Below the pieces are notes generated by a model. That model was not told where the DNA came from and did not search any database. It was given only the letters and a program-made list of their open reading frames with translations. Below are positions 1-7,801 of a stretch of 22,500 nucleotides of DNA, one piece after another (positions within the stretch are counted from its first letter, which is position 1; every line of letters starts with the position of its first letter). A program made the position numbers and the translations under genes. This stretch comes from Chromera velia (Eukaryota; Sar; Chromeraceae), in the NCBI GenBank assembly GCA_018398765.1, contig JAHBMJ010001744.1, positions 1 to 22,500 of the forward strand, given 5' to 3'.

Positions 1-17
1 CCCCCCCCCCCCCCCCC

Positions 18-70
<53 letters not shown>
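1..70. repeat. Compound microsatellite (C)18(TC)6(TG)20
   Basis: The first 18 bases are C, followed by six TC and twenty TG dinucleotides. The tract stops directly at a CAG that looks like a splice acceptor (71-73), so it appears to lie at the 3' end of an intron and to supply the pyrimidine-rich stretch. It is the reverse complement, in the same block order, of the (CA)(GA) tract at 1273-1322. Confidence 0.95.
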
Positions 71-73
<3 letters not shown>

Positions 74-503
74 AAACAAATGGAGAGCCTGATTCTGGAA
101 CATGGGTTCGACACCTTGCCGTACAAAATGCCGAAGGTGATTCGATAGGGGGAAAGGGGGGGGAAGACAGAAAAAAGCACTTGCATCTGTTTTCTCTTCT
201 GCCCCTTTTCCTCTTAAAAACTTTTTTTCTTGCCTCCTTCCCTTTCTCGCCCCTTCTTTCTCCTGTCGGATGTCCTAAAAGAGACCAAGATTGTAAACAA
301 GACAGACGGACCAGTCGATGAAGAGGCAGGAAGGTGTTTCCTTCTATCGGTTGCCCCAATACGTATCTGTCCGGATTGCTTCGTGTTTGCCTTGCAGGAG
401 CGTTTGAGGTCTCTGCCGAACTCCCAACTGGCCGTCGTGTACACGGACATGCTGGAGGGCGCAATCACGGGAGAATTGGTTCGTCTCCATGGGTGTTGTT
501 TGC

Positions 504-548
<45 letters not shown>

Positions 549-1253
549 TTTTGGGTGACTCTTTGAAATGTGAAGGGAAGGGAATGGAGGAGGCGCATCT
601 GGGAATGAGAGCAGGGTGAGAATGGAGGTCGTGCTTGCCCGGAGAGAAGAGGGAAGCTGAAGGAAGAAGAGTCGTTGCTCTTGATGACTGCTGATGGCAC
701 AGAATCAGAAAGTCCTTCTTTGTGTGTTGAAAGAGCAATGTGAGGAGTTGGCATTTGTGCATTGGTTTTGGCTGTCTGTTGCATTTTCTGCCTCCCCTCT
801 TTCGTGCGGTCTGTGCTTGCTTGATTGAAGTTGTTGTTGGAACATCAATTGGTATTATAACCCTAAGTGTTTCGCTCCTGTATTTTTTGTCCGTGAGAGA
901 AGCTTGAGGATTCATACACATCCTTCAACTGTGCGTATGTATTGATTTGATTTTTCTGCTTGAGATGCTTCCTGCAGGAGATCAACCTGCCACGCAAGGG
1001 AGGCATTGAGCTTCCAGAGCCAGTGGAGGCTTCTGAGGAGTCCGGGGGACTTCGAGGGGCTCTTGAGGCATCGGGTTGGGAGGGATTGGAAGTTGAAACG
1101 GGGGCAGATGGGGAGGATGCGGAGGACATGGACGAGGCGGATTGGGACGGAGACGTGGACGCAGAGGAGATTGAGAGGCTGCAGGAGTTCGCATCCGAGG
1201 GGGAGGAAGAGGAGACAGCAGTGAATCTGGACGAGCCAACGGCGTCCTCGTAG
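74..1253 (+). CDS. 3' end of a spliced gene, acidic C-terminal protein of unknown function (exons 74-136, 398-478, 978-1253)
   Basis: I read three exons. Exon 74-136 follows TGTGCAG and ends at AAG|gtgatt, giving 21 codons from KQMESLILEHGFDT to YKMPK. Exon 398-478 follows TTGCCTTGCAG and ends at TTG|gttcgt, giving 27 codons from ERLRSLPNSQL to EGAITGEL. Exon 978-1253 follows CTTCCTGCAG and ends with TAG, giving 91 codons that begin EINLPRKGG. All three joins are phase 0 and every exon length is a multiple of three. Reading through the first intron hits a TAG within four codons. The last exon is rich in Asp and Glu, with a run near DGEDAEDMDEADWDGD, and looks disordered. The start of the gene lies left of the window. 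I do not recognise the family. An AATAAA at 1568 is a possible but distant poly(A) signal. The splice sites are predicted by eye, and the donor at 479 is the weakest point. Confidence 0.6.
137..397 (+). other. Predicted intron, phase 0
   Basis: A 261-bp GT-AG intron between two predicted exons. The donor is AAG|GTGATT and the acceptor is TTGCCTTGCAG|GAG. It contains a T/C-rich stretch (about 185-262) and in-frame stops, so it must be removed for the exons to join. Confidence 0.55.
479..977 (+). other. Predicted intron, phase 0, carrying a (TG)18 tract
   Basis: A 499-bp GT-AG intron. The acceptor CTTCCTGCAG|GAG is strong. The donor TTG|GTTCGT is weak, but it is the only nearby GT that keeps the downstream reading frame; a GT at 493 would put the last exon out of frame. 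A (TG)18 microsatellite lies about 30 bp downstream of the donor. Confidence 0.5.
511..546. repeat. (TG)18 microsatellite
   Basis: Eighteen uninterrupted TG dinucleotides, preceded by a short ATATAT stretch, inside the second predicted intron and close to its donor site. Confidence 0.95.
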
Positions 1254-1272
1254 CCCTCTTCGTTTTCGTTTG

Positions 1273-1322
<50 letters not shown>
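1273..1322. repeat. Compound microsatellite (CA)14(GA)11
   Basis: Fourteen CA units followed directly by about eleven GA units, starting 20 bp after the TAG stop and so probably in the 3' UTR. It is complementary to the (TC)(TG) tract at 19-58 over 40 bases. Confidence 0.95.
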
Positions 1323-1323
<1 letters not shown>

Positions 1324-2177
1324 CAAGGGCTAAAGAGACTTAAAGTTTCACATTGTCCACGCCCCTCACTCCAGGCTGAGAGTATGAATTTTGAAGGAGT
1401 CCAGAAAATTCACCAAGCTCTCATTGTGCGACTACGGCATTGAAGTCACAGTCGGCGTTCACGCGAGAAGAGATTGCCAATTGAATAACGAAGTAATTGT
1501 TGAATGTCTAGTTGGAAATTCAAATTGCGAAACAGTTATTATCGTATTATTATGTGTCATAGTGTTAAATAAAAGCTGTGACTGCAATTGAGTCGCATCG
1601 AGATCCAGTCTATGTTCTCGATCTCATAGTATATTATATGGTATCACAGTGAACTAGAGTTGTTAAATCTAGTGTTAAATGTCATAGGCGACAAATGTTA
1701 GTGTCGACGCTTGAGCTTGGAATGACACTAAGTATTAAGGACATTTATGTATGTACATTTATGTTTTGGTACAGTGTCAACACTCACTTTTTTTTATTTG
1801 TTATCACCTTATGCTTGAACCTAGGCGTGATTTAAACATACATTATTACATTAAATTCTCTCCATCAAGAATGTATGTACTAGTATATATATATGTAATG
1901 TATATAAGCCTAGATATAAGCTGCTTAGCTGCATGATGACATAGTCTAATATTGTAAAAGTCATTTTCAACATGCTCTTAATGAAATTCAGAATGCTTGC
2001 TTGCACAGAATTATAAGAACAAATGCAAAAAGTATAGCCATGCTTTAAGGTCGTACCAGCCGTGAGAGGTCGTCGGGTCAAGAGTTGGATGATAACTTAG
2101 ATCGAAGTAGGCCAATGATGCAAATACAACTAGAAGTGCAACGTCACGTGCATGTCTTTACCGAAGCGGACCTATGG
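1323..2177. other. AT-rich intergenic DNA with no recognisable gene
   Basis: Open frames here are at most 76 codons, overlap each other on both strands and carry no motif I recognise. The ten-base phrase AGTGTTAAAT occurs twice (around 1561 and 1671). An AATAAA at 1568 could serve the upstream gene. I see nothing else. Confidence 0.6.
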
Positions 2178-2345
2178 CCAGCAAGTGGGCGTTTAGGTGG
2201 CTACACCGTCCATATAAGGGTTACAATGGGGGTCTGTGAGAGGTTTACGGATTACAGCTTTTTTTGTTACGGTTTTTTCGTAACTTAGCGCCTTCACCAC
2301 CAATTTTTTAGTACAGAAAAACCGTAATTCGGGCGTTGTGGGGCC
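2178..2345 (+). repeat. Left copy of a diverged inverted repeat
   Basis: This stretch matches the reverse complement of about 4120-4290. The best blocks are TACACCGTCCATATAAGG at about 2202, against TACACTGTCCACATAAGA read on the minus strand at the right copy, and GTTACGGTTTTT (about 2267) followed by GTAACT, found almost unchanged at the right copy. A local hairpin GTTACG-loop-CGTAAC lies inside it. These may be the ends of a 2.1-kb DNA element, or two copies of one short repeat in opposite orientation. Confidence 0.5.
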
Positions 2346-2425
2346 AACAGAGGGCCCCAGCACAGAAATTTTGCGCGGTTTTTCATGCAGTGAATGCATC
2401 CTGCATGCAATTCAATCACTTAATC

Positions 2426-2430
2426 ATATA

Positions 2431-2482
<52 letters not shown>

Positions 2483-2506
2483 TATATGCATACATGCATG
2501 CATGCT
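2426..2506. repeat. (TA)n microsatellite grading into (CATG)n
   Basis: About 60 bp of alternating TA with two TACATA interruptions, then GCATACATGCATGCATGC. It is self-complementary and cruciform-prone. Confidence 0.95.
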
Positions 2507-2794
2507 TATACAAACAAATGATTGCATTGACTCCAAGACCGGTAAGCCAAAGAAGCCAATTAACCATTGCCAACCGATGAGGTGCGATCTTGTTAAGCTG
2601 CAGTTAATCTTTTAACGCAGGAATCGCCACGACCAGCATACACGCCTTCAGACAGAGAAAGTATGCTGGAGACGGAGATAGATGGGAGAAGCGTGCTTGT
2701 GCCTCTCTGTGCCTGGCTGTTCTTGCTTGTCGCTATGTCTGCATGCCTGACTTCCTGCCTGATAAAATGACTCTCTGCGAAGGTCAGGAGGGGT

Positions 2795-3206
2795 GAATGA
2801 ATGAATGAATGAATGAATGAATGAATAAATGAATGAATGAATAAATGAATAATTAAATGAATTGATAGATGGATCGAGATGGATGGATGGATGACTGAAT
2901 GTTGAGATGAGTGAATGAGTGAGTGAATGAATGAGTGAGTGAGTGAGTGTCACTGAGTAAGGGTCGAGTGAGTGCATGTAAATGTGAGAGTGAGTGACTG
3001 AGTGTATGAGTGAGTGGAGGTGGGTGAAAGAACGAGTGAGTGCGAGTGGGTGAGTGAATGAATAAGTAAATAGATGAGTGAGTGAAGGTAGTGTGGAAGG
3101 GAGTGAGTCAATAAGTGAGTGAAGCTGGGTGGGTGAGTCGCTGAGTGAGTGAAAGAAAGAGGGCGTCAGTGAATGAGGGAGTGGATAAATGAATGAATGA
3201 TGAATA
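2795..3206. repeat. Degenerate tetranucleotide repeat field (TGAA, then GAGT)
   Basis: A near-perfect run of TGAA units (about 2797-2860) passes into GGAT units and then into about 300 bp of GAGT/GAAT units with interruptions. Minus-strand frames through it give artefactual SLTHSLTHS-type peptides. The gradual change in unit suggests stepwise slippage and point mutation. Confidence 0.9.
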
Positions 3207-3546
3207 AATGCCGCACAGTTCGAGCGAGAGTTTACTAAGTATATAAAGGCTTAGCGCATGCGTCGGTGGTTTGGGATGGATGGACGCATTCTCTGTATCT
3301 GTGTCGGTCTGTGCATAAATGTGTTTGTGTGTGTGTCTGTGAATGTACAATTTAGTGGCACTATAGTAATAGTATGTTTCTGCATTTCCATGCTCAGTAG
3401 TATGAAAGCAGATGCGTCTGAGGTCACAGCAAAAGATGCTAAGAACCTTGTGGTCTGCAGATGTGTCACTTCTATGCGATGCAACACCGTTTCTCTTCTA
3501 TACCTGCTTTCTCTTCTTTAACATTTCCAAACAATGTTTGGTGTTT

Positions 3547-3568
3547 CTGTGTGTGTGTGTGTGTATGT

Positions 3569-3614
<46 letters not shown>

Positions 3615-3686
3615 GTGTGTGTGTGTGTGTGTATGTGTCTGTATGTGTGTGTGTATATGTGTATGTGTGTGTGTGTATGTCTGTAT

Positions 3687-3725
<39 letters not shown>

Positions 3726-3757
3726 TCTGTGTGTAACTGTGTGTGTCTGTGTGTATT
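3547..3757. repeat. Interrupted (TG)n tract, about 210 bp
   Basis: TG dinucleotides broken regularly by TATG and TCTG variants, with some longer modules repeated (for example TGTGTATGTGTGT). Open frames on both strands through it encode only Val-Cys or Thr-His runs and are not genes. Confidence 0.95.
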
Positions 3758-3860
3758 ACGAACTGCACCATCTCTTTATGAACTGCAGAGAGCGAGCTAT
3801 TTCTGTAGGGCTAGTAGCTAGATCAAGGGGGGCATCTTCGAGTTCATTTTTCTCAAATCA

Positions 3861-3973
3861 GCCCTCTGCCGCCAAGACAAAGGCGAAGGGCAAAAGAAGG
3901 CCACAAGGCAAGGTAAAAGCCAAAATAAGCCAAAGCCAGCAGTTAAGAAGACCACAAGAGAAGGGGGAGGATA
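3861..3973 (+). pseudogene. Lysine-rich coding-like scrap
   Basis: After TTTTTCTCAAATCAG the sequence reads PSAAKTKAKGKRRPQGK and is followed by GTAAAA. A few bases on, a different frame reads PKPAVKKTTREGGG and then stops. The composition resembles the tail of a histone H1-like or other basic protein, split between two frames. It could be an exon remnant or a chance purine-rich stretch. No family can be named. Confidence 0.2.
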
Positions 3974-4119
3974 GAAAGGGCTTGCAAAATCGATCTTGTG
4001 TATTGTTTTATCAAATTCTTGAATGTAAAGGTAGCTATAAACATCACAAAGCAAGTCTTAAACAGATTCAATTCAGTTTTTCCCCTCGTATTTGATATCC
4101 GGAACTAAATAATTGTATA

Positions 4120-4290
4120 TATCAGGCTATTATCAGCGGTAATCAGCGGGTTACGTTACTGTTTTTCCGTAAATTACCGTTTTAAACCTTTAGTTACTAA
4201 AAACCGTAACTCGGCAGCCTGACGGCCACCTCATTACTATTCTTTAGCGGTTACTCTTATGTGGACAGTGTATAGGTGGTGGCATGTAAC
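4120..4290 (-). repeat. Right copy of a diverged inverted repeat
   Basis: The reverse complement aligns with 2178-2345. Conserved blocks are GTTACGGTTTTT plus GTAACT, and a GTCC(A/G)CATAAG-like block next to CCACCTATACAC. The match is imperfect, with many substitutions and small indels, so the copies are old. I found no clear target duplication outside the pair. Confidence 0.5.
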
Positions 4291-4508
4291 TGCTGGAGAT
4301 TGCTGAAGCAAGGGGGTATATGTAGACGCATGCAAGAACGCCAGCTAGGACCTCGTTACCGATTCTCATACATGTGTTAGCGCTCAAAACAATTAAACTA
4401 AACGTGTATGCCAATCATGTCTCAAAGCTTTATTTGATCTTAGATTTGATTATATTATATTTAGAAAAATTGTTTAAAAATTTGAAGATCTCCAAAAAAT
4501 TTTGGAGA
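4291..4508. other. AT-rich DNA, no gene seen
   Basis: No convincing reading frame. At its right edge is a nearly perfect palindrome, AGATCTCCAAAA, a 2-nt spacer, then TTTTGGAGATCT (about 4487-4512), which overlaps the target site of the adjacent hAT-like element. The phrase TTGAAGATCTCCAAAAAATT recurs at about 11460, beyond the copia element. Confidence 0.5.
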
Positions 4509-4516
4509 TCTCTAAC

Positions 4517-5364
4517 CAGGGTTGCTTTTCTGGTCGGTAACAGGTCTAGTCTACCAGCAATTGCCGGTAACCGGTAATGGCCTCAGTCTACCTTCCTTTT
4601 ACTGACAAAAAAAATAAGAATAAGGGTCCCCCCCAAAAAAATTTCGCCTGCGGCGCCAACCTTCAAAAACATGTTTTTAAGTGTTTATTGGCATTTGAAA
4701 AGCCTATTCACAAAAAAAAAAAAATATTAAAAAAATACAAATTTTTAACTGCTTCACCCCTATAAGTGGCAAAAAGTTCTAACAGCTCTATGACAGCGTC
4801 TGTCCAACAACTACTCTCTTTTTTAACTTTGCTTCATCTCTCACTGTTCTGCTTCTCTGTATATCAGGCTTTGACCGTCGTTAGAGAACGATCAAAATAA
4901 GAGACGGAAAAAGTCTACTTTAGTGATTGTTAGTCGGCGGCGGTCTTTCTTTGGAGGCTGGAGCACTGGATTGGGGGGACCGCCCAAACTTTGAGGCGGA
5001 CTCTTTCCGTTGTTAGAATCGTGCAGGTGTATCTGTCTGGACCAACTGTGGTCATTGCGGCCAGTGGTTCTCTATCTTTGGGCGCCAAGTGCAAGACGGG
5101 ACCCATCGCTTCGACCTGTATCATCTTTAAGCACACTGGCCACATAGCTGTCCCTACAGATGACGCATTGACTTTTTGAATTGACCTTAAGTGTAGCCTT
5201 AAGTGATTGATTGATTGACCTATAACCTAGGACTTAGGTTATTAAAAAATGTTAGTGACTGTTAGAATTTTGCCAAGTCTTTGCCAACTGCCAGCAAACT
5301 TTGCCGGTAATTACTGGTTAACGGTAATGAAGCTTGTCCACCGCTGAACAAATCGGCAACCCTG
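4517..5364. mobile_element. Non-autonomous hAT-like DNA transposon, 848 bp
   Basis: The left end begins CAGGGTTGC and the right end finishes GCAACCCTG, a perfect 9-bp terminal inverted repeat of the CAGGG type common in hAT elements. The 8 bp just outside are TCTCTAAC on the left and TCTCCAAC on the right, matching at 7 of 8 positions; an 8-bp target duplication is the hAT hallmark. CGGTAA occurs near both ends (about 4535, 4565, 4571, 5304 and 5322), like the subterminal motifs that hAT transposases bind. No transposase is present: the longest frames are 60-70 codons with no hAT dimerisation motif. It would depend on a transposase supplied elsewhere. Confidence 0.7.
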
Positions 5365-5372
5365 TCTCCAAC

Positions 5373-5575
5373 AAAATTGTATGTGCCACTAGATGTGCCA
5401 GTGACTCCGTTTCTCTAATTAACTTCTTCAAAACATATATCTCTGAACATAACATTTGGAGCACCCTCCTTAATAGAGTCCTTATGTTCGATCTATAAGT
5501 TACTAGGATGTTCTATCTGGTGCTCCTAGTGAAACTAAACGTGCTAGTTATGTTTTTAAACTTCATATAATCTTA
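5373..5575. other. Short AT-rich segment between two transposons
   Basis: About 200 bp with no reading frame of note. An 8-bp inverted pair GGAGCACC (about 5459) and GGTGCTCC (about 5518) could form a weak long-loop stem. Confidence 0.5.
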
Positions 5576-5580
5576 TTTTA
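5576..5580. other. Target site duplication TTTTA (left copy)
   Basis: TTTTA directly precedes the 5' LTR and recurs directly after the 3' LTR at 11413-11417. A 5-bp duplication is typical of Ty1/copia integrases and shows that these two LTRs belong to one insertion. Confidence 0.85.
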
Positions 5581-5830
5581 TGTAAGGGCTCAATATGGAG
5601 GTGCCCGCCGCTAGACCCGCCGCCACATCTTATTGAGATATGCGGGGTGGGCGCGCTGCATGGATTTATGGAATAGTGATCGCATGTTGATTGAAGCATG
5701 ATTGAATACGAATCAAACAGACTGATTGATAAGAAGGAAGACATTCTCCTTCTTATCAGTCCTCTCCGCATGAATGATTTGCATCCTCCTATAGTAAGTT
5801 CTCTTCTACGCTAGAGCCTAGTACCTTACA
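5581..5830 (+). repeat. 5' LTR of the copia element (250 bp)
   Basis: Starts TGTAAGGGCT and ends GTACCTTACA, with 6-bp inverted termini TGTAAG/CTTACA. It aligns without gaps to 11163-11412, with ten substitutions, all transitions (at 5612, 5621, 5624, 5644, 5648, 5654, 5683, 5769, 5781 and 5788). It contains a 12-bp perfect hairpin stem (5727-5738 with 5747-5758). I could not assign U3, R and U5 borders. Confidence 0.95.
5727..5758. promoter_or_regulatory. Hairpin inside the LTR
   Basis: TGATAAGAAGGA and TCCTTCTTATCA pair perfectly over 12 bp around an 8-nt loop. The identical structure is in the 3' LTR at 11309-11340, without any of the ten substitutions. A role in the retroelement RNA (packaging, poly(A) or promoter control) is only inferred. 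Confidence 0.5.
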
Positions 5831-5876
5831 GTCCAGTGTGTCACGATCTGATTGAGTCAAACCAGAATTTTCAAAC

Positions 5877-6937
5877 ATGGTGCGGACTCGTGCAGAGAAG
5901 AGAAGACTCCAGAAAGAGCAGCAGGCAGCTGAGGCTGCAGCGGCCGCAGCCGGTGTACCAACAGGTTCAGAAGAGATGATTGTTCTCTCCAAAAGCGATT
6001 TGTAGGCCCTGATTGATTCCTCAGTGCAGAGAGGAATTAAAGAAGAGATGGCTGTTCTCGCCCCGTCACTCTCACAAGCCCCGTCTCCTGTTGCTTGTGT
6101 TGATTCTCTTCCAGAGGATGAGGAGCAGGCCCCTTCTGTGTCCGCTTCTTCTTCCTACTGCTACGTGAAAGTTGACTTCGGTGCTGTGCCTCAGATGCAG
6201 AACAAGCAGCACATTAAGGAGTGGGAGCAGATTCTGAGAAGTGGCAGAACTTTTGCAACGACCAGCTACCCAGAGAACGCTTTGTTTCGGACGAAAGTTG
6301 GAGGAATAAAATGAAGGTCTGCTTCGACAAGCTCGAGAACTCAGAGGTGAACCGTGACATCCAGAGCTTGCTGGATCGGGGTGTGCTTGTCGAGAACATT
6401 CCCCGTACACTCCGAAAGGAGTATGGTCTTCTCACCTTCAAGGTCGAAAGCAAGATCGCCCTTCGCATTCAGTTTTTCCCATATCATTGTAACAAGGTGG
6501 ACAAGGACGGCCTCCCCGTTGTTCGCTCTAGTCTCGTTTTCTCCTACTACATCATTCACAAGAGGCTGGATGAGCTTCTTTGTGACGCGTCCAAAGAGAA
6601 GTACCATATCGATGAAGACGGTCTCGTCCCCAACGTCCTGAATTCGTTCACTCAAGTCCAGCACAAGGAGGTCCTTTGTGCTCTTCCTGACGAAGTGTTT
6701 GAGGAGTTGGACAACGTTGCCGAACTCAATGACCTCTCTCTTTCCCGTATCAAATTTTCGATGCTGCGAAAGATCCTTAAGAAATTTGCTCTGATGGATA
6801 GCCCCCAGACAGAGCTGCAGGAGCAAGAGAGGGAGAGGGGTTCACAGGGTGTGGAGAGGGCAAACAGGGCGGCCGAGGGGGTGAATGGGGGGGGGCAGAG
6901 CTCCTCCGGCTCACAAGACTCCCCTCCTGTCTGTTAG
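5877..6937 (+). pseudogene. gag: gag of the copia element, disrupted
   Basis: An ATG 46 bp after the 5' LTR opens MVRTRAEKRRLQKEQQ, an Ala/Gln/Glu-rich helix-like start. A TAG at 6003-6005 interrupts the frame, which then continues in the same frame to about 6230. The plausible gag sequence next moves to the other frame (codons in phase with 6221), where SEKWQNFCNDQLPRERFV runs on to 6937; this implies a 1-nt deletion or 2-nt insertion at about 6221-6245. The central 180 residues look globular (ILEKF/LLDRG/FFPYH-type hydrophobic spacing) and are followed by a Gln/Glu/Arg/Gly-rich tail. I recognise no named gag domain; the assignment rests on position before a zinc knuckle and protease. It ends at a TAG (6935) that is either a nonsense mutation or lies inside a short stretch put out of frame by small indels. 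Confidence 0.7.
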
Positions 6938-7780
6938 ACGTATGGAAATAGACACGTCAGCACCTGCAGAGCCACCCTCGACGGTGCTTCCCCCTGCAGG
7001 GCATGTGGGGAGAAGGGGCATTGGGACAAGGCCCCTGTCTGCAAGAAGAATGGGGGGCAGGGGACTGGGGAGGGGGGGCGCAGCAGTGCCTGACCACGCT
7101 CGGGCTTTGAGAAGGGTGTGCAAGTTGGGGGGGGGATCCGCCTCGAAAATTCTTTCGCCCCCCTCAGCGATGACGATGACACAGGCGGAGAAGAGGAAAG
7201 GAAGGAGCGTATAGGGGCAGCGGGGAGCAGAGGGGAGTCGAGATGGGTGTGGAGAAAGAAGTCCCTTGTTGCCGATACGGGTTGCAGTCGGCATTTGATT
7301 GGGGAGGATCTCGAGGACTCGATTATTTCCCGCAGGCCCTGTGAATTCAAGTATGAGGAGGCCTCGGGGGGAGAGATGGTGTATGTTGAGGAGGTGGAGG
7401 CATCACCTCTACTTGAGGAGGTAGACGGAGAGCCCGTTTGTCCTCTTCTAAGAGGGGCCTTCAAATCGTCAGTCCCTGTGTCTCTCCTCTTAGTGAGGGG
7501 TTGCAGGATGCAGAAAAAGGACCCTCCCTTTTGGGTTGAATTTCCTGGCAAGGGGGGTGGTGCAGCGAGAGCTCGTTTATATGAGAGAGATGGGGTGCAT
7601 GTAGTGCGTGTTCTCTCTCTGTCATCTTCTTCTCCTCCCTCTGAATCTTATTTGAGTGCAGAGAGAAAGGACTATGTGTATCTGACCATTGTTTCAGATT
7701 CTTCTTTTTTTGTTTCTTCAGGTACCGATGAGGCTACCAGGGAGCGGATGCCCGACAAGGCGAAGCTTTCCGTCTCGTGA
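6938..7780 (+). pseudogene. gag zinc knuckle and copia aspartic protease, disrupted
   Basis: In the frame shared by gag and pol, 6995-7048 reads CRACGEKGHWDKAPVC, a zinc-knuckle-like motif with six rather than four residues between His and the last Cys. A TGA at 7091-7093 follows. The frame resumes with a Ser/Asp-rich linker (NSFAPLSDDDD) and the protease active site LVADTGCSRHLI (catalytic Asp codon at 7274), matching the copia D-[ST]-G-x-S-x-H pattern. The protease and linker run to a TGA at 7778-7780, 21 bp before the in-frame start of the large pol frame. The alternative frame over about 6930-6994 (RRMEIDTSAPAEPP) looks more gag-like than the frame containing the 6935 stop, so two compensating indels there are possible. 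The element cannot make an uninterrupted Gag-protease product. Confidence 0.75.
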
Positions 7781-7801
7781 GCACAGCAATACACAGAGCA
7801 C

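Noticed and set aside
1638-1656. TGGTATCACAGTG resembling a methionine-tRNA primer site after a lost LTR
   Set aside because: No LTR-like terminus ending in CA precedes it at the right distance, and no partner LTR is present. It is too weak alone.
3412-4095. 227-codon open frame on the plus strand
   Set aside because: Its centre is a Val-Cys translation of the TG microsatellite, and several other frames on both strands are open over the same stretch. It is a repeat artefact.
4991-5179. 62-codon frame inside the hAT-like element as a transposase remnant
   Set aside because: No hAT motifs, and a frame of similar length overlaps on the opposite strand.
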